NCBI GenBank assembly: GCA_958370325.1
Contig: CATXJW010000007.1
Coordinates: 1-64,000 of the forward strand
Source: an uncultured Collinsella sp.
GTDB lineage: Bacteria > Actinomycetota > Coriobacteriia > Coriobacteriales > Coriobacteriaceae
DNA: 64,000 nt
Direction: 5' to 3'
Position numbers and translations under genes: made by a program. How positions within the stretch are numbered: position 1 is the stretch's first letter; each line of letters opens with the position of its first letter. Positions 1 to 7,968 of this stretch are shown here, piece after piece. Under the pieces are notes generated by a model. That model searched no databases. It was not told where the DNA came from and saw only the letters and a program-made list of their open reading frames with translations.

Positions 1-2
1 AG

Positions 3-1631
3 AACATTACGTTCAACACCGATGCCCGCGCTAAGCTTGCCAAGGGCGTCAACACCCTGGCCGACGCCGTTACCGTCACCATGGGCCCCAAGGGTCGCTA
101 TGTCGCGCTGCAGCGCACGTTCGGTGCCCCGACCATCACCAACGACGGCGTTTCTGTCGCCAAGGAGATTGAGCTCGAGGACAACATCGAGAACATGGGC
201 GCCCAGCTGGTGAAGGAGGTCGCCACCAAGACCAACGACACCGTGGGTGACGGTACCACCACCGCAACCCTGCTCGCCCAGGCCATCGTCAACGACGGCC
301 TGCGCAACGTCGCCGCTGGCGCCAACCCGCTGGCCATTCGTCGCGGCATCGACAAGGCCGTCAACGCCGCCGTCGCCGAGATGAAGAAGCAGGCCAAGCC
401 GGTCGAGACCAAGGAGCAGATTGCTTCCGTCGGTACCATCTCTGCCGGTGACCCCGAGGTCGGCGAGAAGATCGCCGAGGCTATGGAGGTCGTGGGCAAG
501 GACGGCGTCATCACCGTCGAGGATTCCCAGACGTTCGACATCACCATCGACACCGTCGAGGGCATGCAGTTCGACAAGGGCTACGTCTCCGCTTACTTCG
601 TCACGGATAACGACCGCATGGAGGCCGTGATGAAGGATCCGTACATCCTCATCACCGACCAGAAGATCTCCAGCGTCCAGGACATCATGCCTGTTCTCGA
701 GGCTGTCCAGCGCGCTGGCCGTGGCCTGCTCATCATCGCTGAGGACATCGATGGCGAGGCTCTGCCGACCCTCGTCCTCAACAAGATCCGTGGCGCCCTC
801 AACGTCTGCGCCGTCAAGGCCCCGGGCTACGGCGATCGCCGCAAGCGCATCCTCGAGGACATCGCCGTCCTCACCGGTGGCCAGGCTGCCCTGGACGAGC
901 TGGGCGTGAAGGTCGCTGACATCACCGCAGATATGCTCGGTACCGCTAAGTCCGTCACCATCTCCAAGGACAACACCGTCGTCGTCGGCGGCGCTGGCTC
1001 CAAGGAGGCCATCGACGCTCGTATCGCTCAGATCAAGGGTGAGATGGAGAACACCACCTCTGACTTCGACCGCGAGAAGCTCCAGGAGCGCCTGGCCAAG
1101 CTCTCCGGTGGTGTTGCTGTCATCAAGGTCGGCGCTGCTACCGAGTCCGAGCTCAAGGAGATCAAGCATCGCGTCGAGGACGCTCTGCAGGCTACCCGCG
1201 CTGCTGTCGAGGAGGGCATTGTCGCCGGTGGCGGTGTCGCCTTCATGGACGCTGCTCCTGCGCTCGACGCCGTTGAGCTCGACGACCCCGAGGAGAAGAT
1301 CGGTGTCGACATCGTCAAGAAGGCTCTGACCGCTCCGGTCGCTACCATCGCCAAGAACGCTGGCTTTGAGGGCGCTGTCGTGGTCGACAAGGTTGCCGAG
1401 CTGCCCGCCGGCCAGGGTCTCAACTCTGCCAACGGCGAGTGGGGCGACATGATCGAGATGGGCGTCCTCGACCCCGTCAAGGTCAGCCGCGTCACCCTGC
1501 AGAACGCTGCTTCTGTCGCCAGCCTGATCCTCATCACCGAGGCCACCGTCTCCGATGTGCCCAAGAACACTCAGCTTGAGGACGCTATCGCTGCTGCCAC
1601 CGCTGGTCAGCAGGGCGGCGGTATGTACTAA
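3..1631 (+). CDS. groEL: Chaperonin GroEL (60 kDa), 5' end cut by window edge
   Basis: This is the cytosolic ATP-driven folding chamber subunit, which works with GroES. The reading frame is open from base 3, upstream of the first ATG at 81, and gives 542 residues. By alignment to the family about 4 N-terminal residues are missing. The ATP-binding stretch GDGTTTATLL is at about residues 82-91 of the fragment, matching DGTTT 87-91 of the E. coli protein, and GPKGR lies just before it. The C-terminus ends in the typical Gly/Met-rich tail (GGGMY). No groES is visible in the window, so groES or a promoter must lie to the left if present. A large palindrome starts 26 bases after the stop. The family call is certain; the start codon is outside the window. 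Confidence 0.98.
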   Translation, partial: NITFNTDARAKLAKGVNTLADAVTVTMGPKGRYVALQRTFGAPTITNDGVSVAKEIELEDNIENMGAQLVKEVATKTNDTVGDGTTTATLLAQAIVNDGLRNVAAGANPLAIRRGIDKAVNAAVAEMKKQAKPVETKEQIASVGTISAGDPEVGEKIAEAMEVVGKDGVITVEDSQTFDITIDTVEGMQFDKGYVSAYFVTDNDRMEAVMKDPYILITDQKISSVQDIMPVLEAVQRAGRGLLIIAEDIDGEALPTLVLNKIRGALNVCAVKAPGYGDRRKRILEDIAVLTGGQAALDELGVKVADITADMLGTAKSVTISKDNTVVVGGAGSKEAIDARIAQIKGEMENTTSDFDREKLQERLAKLSGGVAVIKVGAATESELKEIKHRVEDALQATRAAVEEGIVAGGGVAFMDAAPALDAVELDDPEEKIGVDIVKKALTAPVATIAKNAGFEGAVVVDKVAELPAGQGLNSANGEWGDMIEMGVLDPVKVSRVTLQNAASVASLILITEATVSDVPKNTQLEDAIAAATAGQQGGGMY

Positions 1632-1657
1632 GGCCGACAAGGTCTAGAACTCCCACC

Positions 1658-1802
1658 GGGAATCCGGGGGCGTGACGGGGGCTTCTCTCCGGAACGTCCT
1701 CGGACATGCAAAGAGGCTCCGCATCGCGCTTCGCGCTGCGGAGCCTCTCTGCGTCCTGCGGAATGTTCCGGAGAGAAGCCCCCGTCACGCCCCCGGATTC
1801 CC
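1658..1802. repeat. 145-bp giant palindrome after groEL
   Basis: Two arms of about 70 bases fold back on each other. The outer 39 bases of each arm match exactly (from GGGAATCCGG to its complement ending CCGGATTCCC). About 20 central bases are poorly paired, then the inner CTCCGCA/TGCGGAG part pairs again around a CGCGC-ttc-GCGC tip. It lies 26 bases after the groEL stop and could end transcription, but there is no T-tract. The length and the nearly exact outer arms look more like a MITE- or REP-like element. No transposase is nearby. Confidence 0.8.
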
Positions 1803-1827
1803 TGCGTTTACGGCCTTGAGGTCGGCG

Positions 1828-2015
1828 TGGGCGGAGGACTTGGTTGTTGGGAATACGTGTCCCGGTCGCTGTTTCGCGGCTTTGCCGCGAAAGGCGCGCC
1901 GCTTTGGGGCGAGTGGAGGATGTGGTTGTTGCAGTGGCTTGTCCCCTTCGCTGTTTCGCGCTTTGCGCGAAAGGCGCGCTACTTTGGGATGGGTGGGGAA
2001 CGTGGTTGTTGCGGC
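1828..2015. repeat. Imperfect tandem repeat, about 81-bp unit, roughly 2.5 copies
   Basis: The marker GGTTGTTG recurs at 1842, 1924 and 2004, so the period is 80-82 bases. Each of the first two copies also contains CGCTGTTTCGCG, a small hairpin and AAAGGCGCGC. The third copy is cut short before the FMN riboswitch. Reading frames here are not conserved between copies, so I call the 1632-2088 gap non-coding: palindrome, tandem repeat, then the riboswitch promoter region. Confidence 0.7.
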
Positions 2016-2048
2016 AACTGATCCCCGCCACAAATTACCCTTGGCATA

Positions 2049-2077
2049 CTTGCGCGAACGATTGCTCGTGCTACACT
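2049..2077 (+). promoter_or_regulatory. Possible promoter for the riboflavin uptake operon
   Basis: TTGCGC at 2050 and TACACT at 2072 are 16 bases apart and would start transcription about 12 bases before the riboswitch. The -35 match is weak, so this is a position-based guess. Confidence 0.35.
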
Positions 2078-2088
2078 TGCAATTGCTG

Positions 2089-2271
2089 TTTCAGGGCGGG
2101 GTGAAATTCCCCACTGGCGGTAAATCGGGCGGTGTCAAAGGGGCGCCGTGGCGCAGGCGAGATGCCTGCGACCGAGCCGATGAGTCCGCGACCCGTGTGT
2201 GCGTTGGTTCGCATGCCGGCTGAACTGGTGAGATCCCAGTACCAACGGTTAGAGTCCGGATGAAAGAGGCA
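2089..2271 (+). ncRNA. FMN riboswitch (RFN element)
   Basis: The conserved RFN blocks appear in order: TTCAGGGCGGGGTGAAATTC with CCCACTGGCGGTAAAT, then GAGTCCGCGACCC, then CTGGTGAGATCCCAGT, then CGGTTAGAGTCCGGATGAAA with AGAGGC. It lies directly upstream of the riboflavin transporter S component. The 3' P1 strand (AAGAGGC) is next to the Shine-Dalgarno region of the gene at 2281 and I see no intrinsic terminator between them. Binding of FMN is therefore likely to block translation initiation, which is inference. Confidence 0.95.
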
Positions 2272-2280
2272 GGTGATCTT

Positions 2281-2871
2281 ATGTCTGAACAGTCGCAGCA
2301 TATCCATTTTGAGAACACGAATAGGTGGAGCACCAAACAGCTCGTTACCATGGCGTTGATGTGCGCCTTGGGCGCGCTCTTTATGTATGTGCAGCTGCCC
2401 ATCCTTCCCTCGGCGCCGTTTTTGACGTATGACCCGTCGCTGGTGCCGGCGATGGTATGTGGGTTTGCGTATGGCCCCGGTGCCGGCACTGCTGTCGCCG
2501 CCATGGCGATCGTTATCCATGCGCTTACCACGGGCGATTGGGTCGGTGCGCTTATGAACTTGGTTGCTACGCTGGGTTATATTCTGCCCGCGGCTATCGT
2601 GTACCAGAAGATGCATACCTATAGGGGTGCCGTGATTGGCCTGGTGCTCGGCGTCATTGCCGCTACGGCGTTGTCTATGGTCGCAAACCTTACCATTGGT
2701 GTTTGGTTCTGGTATGGCTCGGTCGATGTGATCGCCCCGCTCATGATTCCTGCCGTGCTGCCGTTCAACCTTATCAAGACCGTTCTTAATTCGGTATTGA
2801 CGCTTGCGGTGTACAAGGCGGTCTCCAACCTCATCACGCCTAAAAAGGATCAGGTCAAAGGCCGCGCATGA
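2281..2871 (+). CDS. ribU: Riboflavin ECF transporter, substrate-binding S component
   Basis: This is the membrane S component that captures riboflavin for an energy-coupling-factor importer. It has 196 residues with about five or six hydrophobic helices (for example LVTMALMCALGALFMYV and the segment near AMVCGFAYGPGAGTAVAAMA). The family hallmark LPSAPFLTYDPS is present near residue 45, and an ABC_ECF S fold fits the length. I chose the ATG at 2281, not 2260, because 2260 lies inside the conserved GGATGAAAGAGGC of the riboswitch and because AGAGGCAGG precedes 2281 at good spacing. Its stop overlaps the next start (ATGA), so the three ECF genes are translationally coupled. The FMN riboswitch supports riboflavin as substrate. 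Confidence 0.93.
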   Translation: MSEQSQHIHFENTNRWSTKQLVTMALMCALGALFMYVQLPILPSAPFLTYDPSLVPAMVCGFAYGPGAGTAVAAMAIVIHALTTGDWVGALMNLVATLGYILPAAIVYQKMHTYRGAVIGLVLGVIAATALSMVANLTIGVWFWYGSVDVIAPLMIPAVLPFNLIKTVLNSVLTLAVYKAVSNLITPKKDQVKGRA

Positions 2872-4772
2872 TTGAGTGTCGGGGCGTTTCCTTTAGCTAT
2901 GACGGTGCCGTACCGGCACTCGACGGCGTCGATCTGAACATCGAGGACGGGGAGTTTTTCTGCATCCTCGGTGGCAATGGATCGGGCAAGTCGACGTTTG
3001 CCAAGCATCTGAATGCACTGTTGCAGCCCGATGCGGGCACGGTACGCATCAACGGCATGGATGCGTCCGACCCCGAGCTGGTCTACGACATTCGTTCGAC
3101 CGCGGGCATGGTATTCCAAAATCCCGATGACCAGCTGGTGGCAACGCTTGTCGAAGATGACGTTGCGTTTGGTCCCGAAAACCTTGGCGTGCCATCGGCA
3201 CAAATTGCGCAGCGTGTACGCGAGGCGCTGAAGGGCGTGGGGCTGGTGGGCTTTGAGCGCCATGAGACCCATGCACTTTCGGGTGGTCAAAAGCAGCGCG
3301 TGGCGCTTGCCGGTGTGCTCGCCATGGAACCGCGCGTGCTCATTTTGGACGAGGCGTCCTCGATGCTCGATCCGCGTGGACGCAAGGGCCTCATGAAGGC
3401 TTGTCACGTGCTGCACGAACGCGGCATGACCATAGTGATGATTACGCACTTTATGGAGGAGGCCGCCGAGGCCGATCGTGTCGCGGTGTTTCGGGCGGGG
3501 CACGTTGCCATGCTCGGTACGCCCGAGGAAATCTTGACGCGGGCGGATGAGCTTGCGCAGCTCAACCTGGATATGCCGGAGTCGTGTCGTCTGGGCAGGT
3601 CACTTCGTGCGAAGGGCGTGCCCGTTTGCGCGCAGGTACGTGAGGCGGATATGGTCGCCGAAATTGCGCAGGCTTATGCCGAGCGAAGTGGGGCAGGCAC
3701 CTCAGGGCGGCCTTCTGCATCCGATTCTCGTGTGCTCGACAACGTCTCCTCTGCAACCGACGGGACAGCCGTGTCGGAGCCCGTCATCGAGATTTCGCAC
3801 CTCTCGCATAGTTACTCGCTGAGTGCCCGCGAGCGCCGTCGATGGCGCAAGCGCTCGGCCACTGCGGGCAAATCGAATAAACAGGCTCTCTGGGGAAACG
3901 ACCCCAGCAGCCCGTGGGCGCTGCGCGACGTATCGCTGACGGTGCGTCGCGGCGAGTTCCTGGGCTTGGCAGGTCATACCGGTTCGGGTAAGTCGACGCT
4001 GGTCCAGCATCTCAACGGTTTGATTCGCCCCCAGGAGGGATTCGTTCGCGCGCTGGGGCTCGACCTGGCAAACAAGAAAGACGCCGCCGCGGTTAAGGCA
4101 AAGGTCGGCGTGGTGTTTCAGTATCCAGAGCGTCAGCTGTTTGCCGAAACCGTGACGCAGGACGTGGCGTTTGGCCCGCACAACCTTGGCTTGCCGCAAG
4201 ATGAAGTCGACCGTCGCGTCGAGTCGTCGCTCTCGCGCGTGGGCCTCGACCTTTCCACGGTCGGCGACAAGAGCCCCTTTGAGCTTTCGGGCGGTCAGCA
4301 ACGGCGTGTGGCATTCGCTGGTGTGCTCGCCATGGAGCCCGAAGTCCTGGTGCTCGATGAACCCATGGCGGGGCTCGATCCGGCTGCGCGCAGGGATTTC
4401 CTTGAGCTTATCGATCGACTTCACCGCGATGGCCTGACCGTTGTCATGGTTTCACACAGCATGGATGACCTGGCCAATTGCTGCGACCGTATCGTCGTAA
4501 TGAACGAAGGTGCGGTGTTTGCCGAGGGAACCCCCGCGCAGGTGTTTGCGCATGCCGATGAGCTCAAGTCGATCGGCTTGGGCGTACCTGCTGCTCAGCG
4601 CATGGCGTTGGCGCTCGCGGAGGCGGGCGTGCCGCTGCGTTGCGGCGGGCTCTATACGGTTGAGTCGCTGGCCGACGAGCTGACAGATTTGCTGATCGGT
4701 CGCTCAGACGGTCTTTCTAACGTCGCGGACATTGCTAAATCCAAGACGGTCGCGCGAGAGGAGGGCTGCTAA
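2868..4772 (+). CDS. Fused double ATPase of ECF transporter (EcfA-EcfA' in one chain)
   Basis: This 634-residue protein holds two complete ABC ATPase domains that are normally separate proteins (EcfA1 and EcfA2/CbiO). Domain 1 has Walker A GGNGSGKST (residues 35-43), signature LSGGQKQR and Walker B VLILDEASSMLDP. That DEA replaces the usual DEP, while the catalytic Glu is kept. Domain 2 has Walker A GHTGSGKST near residue 369, signature LSGGQQRR and LVLDEPMAGLDP. A basic, Ser-rich linker (about residues 270-340) joins them. It powers riboflavin import with the flanking S and T proteins. It overlaps the genes on both sides (ATGA upstream, TAATG downstream), so the operon is tight. The fusion is the notable feature. 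Confidence 0.93.
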   Translation: MIECRGVSFSYDGAVPALDGVDLNIEDGEFFCILGGNGSGKSTFAKHLNALLQPDAGTVRINGMDASDPELVYDIRSTAGMVFQNPDDQLVATLVEDDVAFGPENLGVPSAQIAQRVREALKGVGLVGFERHETHALSGGQKQRVALAGVLAMEPRVLILDEASSMLDPRGRKGLMKACHVLHERGMTIVMITHFMEEAAEADRVAVFRAGHVAMLGTPEEILTRADELAQLNLDMPESCRLGRSLRAKGVPVCAQVREADMVAEIAQAYAERSGAGTSGRPSASDSRVLDNVSSATDGTAVSEPVIEISHLSHSYSLSARERRRWRKRSATAGKSNKQALWGNDPSSPWALRDVSLTVRRGEFLGLAGHTGSGKSTLVQHLNGLIRPQEGFVRALGLDLANKKDAAAVKAKVGVVFQYPERQLFAETVTQDVAFGPHNLGLPQDEVDRRVESSLSRVGLDLSTVGDKSPFELSGGQQRRVAFAGVLAMEPEVLVLDEPMAGLDPAARRDFLELIDRLHRDGLTVVMVSHSMDDLANCCDRIVVMNEGAVFAEGTPAQVFAHADELKSIGLGVPAAQRMALALAEAGVPLRCGGLYTVESLADELTDLLIGRSDGLSNVADIAKSKTVAREEGC

Positions 4773-5572
4773 TGGAGGCGTTTTCGTTTGGCAGCTACTA
4801 TCCCGGCGATAGTGCAATCCACCGCCTGGACCCGCGAACCAAGTTGCTCTTGGGCTTTGTGTTTCTGATCACGACGCTCACGGTCAGTGGCTTCCGCGGA
4901 CTGGCCCCTGTCGCAATTTTCGTCGTGCTGATCTATGCCGTGTCCCGGGTGCCGGCTCGTCGCGTTCTGTCGTCGATGGCGCCGCTGCTGGCAATCGTCG
5001 TCGTGGTCGCGGTGCTCAACTTGTTTACCGATCAGAGTGGGCGCATCCTGTGGCAGCTCGGCTTTCTGCAGATAAGCGAGGGCTCACTGCGTTCTGCCGC
5101 CTTTATGGCGTGTCGCCTGACCCTGATGATGGCCGGCATGAGCGCCATTACGCTCACCACGCCTACGCTCGACCTCACCGCGGGCTTTGAGCGTCTGCTC
5201 GCACCGTTTGCGCGCGTGGGGCTCCCCGCGCACGAGCTCGGCATGATCATGGGCATCGCGCTGCGCTTTATGCCGCAGTTTGCCACCGAGATGAAGCAGA
5301 CGGCCGATGCACAGGCAAGCCGCGGTGCACGCGTAACGGGTGGCCCGCTCGGCGGCGTGCGTATGCTCGGCAGTGTGGCGATTCCACTGTTCACGGGCGT
5401 GTTCCGTCATGCCGAGACGTTGTCTGCCGCCATGGATGCACGCTGCTATCACGGCGAGCAGGGCCGCACACGTCTGCATACGCTTGCATTTGGCCGCGGC
5501 GATGCGTTGGCGGCGGTGGTGACGGCGTTGCTGCTCATCTGCGTCATCGTCATCAATCTTCAACTTGTTTAG
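4772..5572 (+). CDS. ecfT: ECF transporter transmembrane scaffold (EcfT)
   Basis: This 266-residue membrane protein couples the ATPases to the S component. The N-terminal RLDPRTKLL motif is typical of the CbiQ/EcfT family. The coupling-helix motif with Ala-Arg-Gly is seen as QASRGARVTGG near residue 180, with a second, less canonical one at MDARCYHGEQGR near 220. Several hydrophobic helices occupy residues 28-110 and the C-terminus. The start overlaps the fused ATPase stop. With 2281-5572, all parts of one transporter are encoded under one riboswitch. This suggests a dedicated riboflavin system, although other S components elsewhere could share it. Confidence 0.93.
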   Translation: MEAFSFGSYYPGDSAIHRLDPRTKLLLGFVFLITTLTVSGFRGLAPVAIFVVLIYAVSRVPARRVLSSMAPLLAIVVVVAVLNLFTDQSGRILWQLGFLQISEGSLRSAAFMACRLTLMMAGMSAITLTTPTLDLTAGFERLLAPFARVGLPAHELGMIMGIALRFMPQFATEMKQTADAQASRGARVTGGPLGGVRMLGSVAIPLFTGVFRHAETLSAAMDARCYHGEQGRTRLHTLAFGRGDALAAVVTALLLICVIVINLQLV

Positions 5573-5602
5573 GCGCGATTCGAGCGCAAGAAAGGGGTCC
5601 CT

Positions 5603-6049
5603 ATGACTGACAACGACCGCACGGCTCAGCTTGAGCGCGCCTGTTCGTATCTCAGACGCATTCCGGCGTGGTATCTAGCCACGACCGATGTGGCCGACGG
5701 GCATCAGCCCCGCGTGAGGCCGTTTTCGTTTGCCATGGTCGATGACGGCAAGCTGTGGTTTTGCACCTCGCGCGATAAGGACGTGTGGACCGAGCTCAGC
5801 GCGAACCCCAAGTTTGAGGTTTCGGGTTGGAAACCGGGGGAGTGTTGGATTGTGCTGACTGGCGAGGCCGCACTTGAGGACGACGCAGTTGCGAGCGACA
5901 AGGTGCGTCAAGCGGGTTTTAAGCACATGGTGGGCATCGGCGAGGAACACGAGAGTGCCAACGACGGCCGCCTTGCTTTCTTTTCGGTCCGCAACATTGC
6001 CGCGCGCTTCTGTGATATCGACGGCAGCGAGGAGCGCCTGGAGCTCTAG
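5603..6049 (+). CDS. Pyridoxamine 5'-phosphate oxidase-like (split-barrel FMN-binding) protein, copy 1
   Basis: This 148-residue protein has the split-barrel flavin-binding fold. The core runs PAWYLATTD, RVRPFSFAMVDDGKLWFCT and KDVWTELSANPKFEVSG, the pattern of PNPOx-like families that bind FMN or F420. It lacks the extended C-terminal part of true pyridoxamine phosphate oxidases, so its substrate is unknown. A good Shine-Dalgarno (GAAAGGGG) precedes the ATG. It lies 30 bases after ecfT and so may be read through from the FMN-controlled operon, a reasonable setting for a flavoprotein. A second copy follows at 6094. Confidence 0.85.
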   Translation: MTDNDRTAQLERACSYLRRIPAWYLATTDVADGHQPRVRPFSFAMVDDGKLWFCTSRDKDVWTELSANPKFEVSGWKPGECWIVLTGEAALEDDAVASDKVRQAGFKHMVGIGEEHESANDGRLAFFSVRNIAARFCDIDGSEERLEL

Positions 6050-6093
6050 CTCACACCAACCAGGCTCTCAAACTGGCTAGTACAGGAGGAAAC

Positions 6094-6504
6094 GTGGACG
6101 GATTGAATACGGTTTTGGAGTATCTGACGTCGGTGCCGGCGTGGTACTTGGCGACGAGCGTAGACGGGCAGCCACATGTACGTCCATTTTCGTTTGCTCA
6201 GATTCAGGACGGCAAGCTGTGGTTTGTGACGGCGCGCACCAAAGACGTGTGGCAAGAGCTGCTGCAAAATCAGCGCTTTGAGGCCACGAGTTGGTGGCCG
6301 GGCCATGGCTGGCTCATCTTGCGCGGGCGCGCCGGCTTGGATGACCGGGCTTTAGACGAAATGCGCGAAGCCGGATGGAAGCATCTAGAGCGCCTGGGCG
6401 AGCACTATGAGGGGCCTAACGACCCCACGCTCGTCTTCTTTAGCGTCGAGGATCCCGAGGCTTTTATCTGCAATCACGACGAATGGGTGCCGGTCGAGCT
6501 CTAG
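6094..6504 (+). CDS. Pyridoxamine 5'-phosphate oxidase-like protein, copy 2 (tandem paralogue)
   Basis: This 136-residue split-barrel protein is clearly related to its neighbour. PAWYLAT, HVRPFSFAQIQDGKLWFVTA and TKDVWQELLQNQRFE align almost without gaps, and both end in a similar FFSV segment. It probably arose by tandem duplication. The start is GTG at 6094 after AGGAGGA; no ATG lies closer. A strong terminator at 6542 closes the unit. It is likely a small FMN-dependent oxidoreductase of unknown substrate. Confidence 0.82.
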   Translation: MDGLNTVLEYLTSVPAWYLATSVDGQPHVRPFSFAQIQDGKLWFVTARTKDVWQELLQNQRFEATSWWPGHGWLILRGRAGLDDRALDEMREAGWKHLERLGEHYEGPNDPTLVFFSVEDPEAFICNHDEWVPVEL

Positions 6505-6541
6505 CCAACCGGCTCATCCTAACAACTTGGTTTTCGCATGG

Positions 6542-6605
6542 GCGGGCCCCGTATTGCCCGGCGCCGTTAGGAGCGTCGGTCAATACGGGGCCCGCTCTAT
6601 TTGTC
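6542..6605 (+). terminator. Strong intrinsic terminator
   Basis: GCGGGCCCCGTATTG at 6542 pairs perfectly with CAATACGGGGCCCGC at 6581-6595 around a 24-base loop. TCTATTTGTC follows. Confidence 0.8.
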
Positions 6606-6640
6606 AATTCCTTCAAGCGAATGTGTCGGGAATGTTTCAA

Positions 6641-6692
6641 TGCATGAATATGCAAGCCATTTACGTGTTAATGTATCTTTTGGTGCTAAAGT
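6641..6692 (+). promoter_or_regulatory. Candidate ArgR operator and promoter of the arg operon
   Basis: TGCATGAATATGCA (6641-6654) is a near-palindrome resembling half-overlapping ARG boxes (TGAAT...ATTCA type). TTTACG at 6660 followed 18 bases later by TGCTAAAGT could be the promoter. A second TGCATAAAT lies near 6733. The assignment rests on position upstream of argC and partial motif match. No argR is in the window. Confidence 0.45.
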
Positions 6693-6761
6693 TTCAAACC
6701 ACTTCATAACGACCACTGCGAAATGCGCATCGGTGCATAAATCGCAGACAAGGAGTCTGAT

Positions 6762-7832
6762 ATGTCTTTGAAGGTTGGAATCGTCGGCGCGGCTGGATAT
6801 GCCGGAGCCGAGCTCATTCGCCTCGTGCTCGGCCATCCCGAGTTTGAACTTGTTGCCATTACGTCCAACGCCGATGCCGGCCAGCCGCTGTCCGCGGTGT
6901 ATCCGAGCTTTGCTGGCGTAAGCGATCTTGTCTTCACGACGCATGATGCCCCCGAGCTCAAGAACTGCGACGCGGTCTTTTTGGCCGTGCCGCACACGGC
7001 TGCCATGGCACAGGTGCCCGCCCTGCTTGCCGCTGGAGTCTCCTGCATTGACCTCTCGGCCGACTATCGCCTGAACGACGCGTCTGTCTTTGAGGCTTGG
7101 TATGCCGCCGAGCACACGAGCCCCGAGCTGCTCAAGACCCGCGCTTTCGGCCTGCCCGAGCTGTTCTGCCAGGACTTGGAGACCGCCGCATCCGATTATG
7201 CTGACGGCAAGTCCGTGCTGGTCGCCTGCGCCGGCTGCTATCCCACCGCAACGAGTCTTGCGGCCGCGCCTGCCGTGCGTGCGGGCTGGGTTGCCGAGAA
7301 CGGTCCCGTAATCGTCGATGCCATTAGCGGCGTGACGGGTGCCGGTAAGTCCTGCAACGCCCGCACCCATTTTTGTAGCGCGGACGAGAACCTGGAGGCC
7401 TATGGCGTGGGCAAGCATCGCCATACGCCCGAAATCGAGCAAATTCTGGGCCTAACCGACCGCGTCGTCTTTACTCCGCACCTGGCACCGCTCAAGCGTG
7501 GTCTGCTTTCCACGGTGACGATGCCGCTCGCGCCGCAGGCTATCGATACCTTGACCCTTGAGGATGTCGTCGACCATTACAAGAAGTTTTACGCCGATCG
7601 CACCTTTGTGCGCGTGCTTGATGCCGGCCAGCAGCCGAAGACGGCTTCGGTCGTCGGTACCAATGCCGCCCAGATTGGCCTTGCACTCAACAAGCGTGCG
7701 GGCGTGCTGGTGGCGACGGGTGCGATCGACAATCTGTGCAAGGGCGCTGCGGGCCAAGCGGTCCAGTGCGCCAACATCGTCTTTGGTTTTGATGAGCGAC
7801 GAGGCTTGCCCACAGTGGCGTGCCCGGTGTAG
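6762..7832 (+). CDS. argC: N-acetyl-gamma-glutamyl-phosphate reductase
   Basis: This enzyme reduces N-acetylglutamyl phosphate to the semialdehyde with NADPH, the third step of acetylated ornithine synthesis, in the cytosol. It has 356 residues, close to the family length. The N-terminus holds the dinucleotide-binding GIVGAAGYAGAELIRL. The catalytic Cys is residue 159 in CAGCYPTAT. The conserved GVTGAGKSC and HRHTPEIEQ segments follow. AAGGAG precedes the ATG. It heads argC-argJ-argB-argD, all on the plus strand. Confidence 0.96.
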   Translation: MSLKVGIVGAAGYAGAELIRLVLGHPEFELVAITSNADAGQPLSAVYPSFAGVSDLVFTTHDAPELKNCDAVFLAVPHTAAMAQVPALLAAGVSCIDLSADYRLNDASVFEAWYAAEHTSPELLKTRAFGLPELFCQDLETAASDYADGKSVLVACAGCYPTATSLAAAPAVRAGWVAENGPVIVDAISGVTGAGKSCNARTHFCSADENLEAYGVGKHRHTPEIEQILGLTDRVVFTPHLAPLKRGLLSTVTMPLAPQAIDTLTLEDVVDHYKKFYADRTFVRVLDAGQQPKTASVVGTNAAQIGLALNKRAGVLVATGAIDNLCKGAAGQAVQCANIVFGFDERRGLPTVACPV

Positions 7833-7968
7833 CACATTCGATTGTTAACGATTTGGTAGTCGGGCATCGAGTGGGGCGCCACTCTTAAGCTGGTCTCATG
7901 ATCACGACTGGCATGGCGCACCAACCGATGTCCGCTTTTTTTGTTTGACATAAGGAGTCATAAAGACG
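7833..7968 (+). other. argC-argJ spacer with small hairpin
   Basis: The 136-base spacer contains the hairpin GAGTGG-GGCG-CCACTC at 7869-7884 without a clear T-tract, then GCTTTTTTTG near 7933. It may lower read-through, but no independent promoter is obvious. Confidence 0.3.

Noticed and set aside
1672..2223. 183-codon frame between groEL and ribU
   Set aside because: It runs through the palindrome, the tandem repeat and the FMN riboswitch. Repeats shift frame, so no protein is conserved.
2260..2280. Earlier start of ribU at 2260
   Set aside because: That ATG is inside the invariant GGATGAAAGAGGC of the FMN riboswitch and lacks a ribosome site.
5603..6504. Single gene split by frameshift instead of two paralogues
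   Set aside because: Both frames start and end with full split-barrel cores and each has its own ribosome site.
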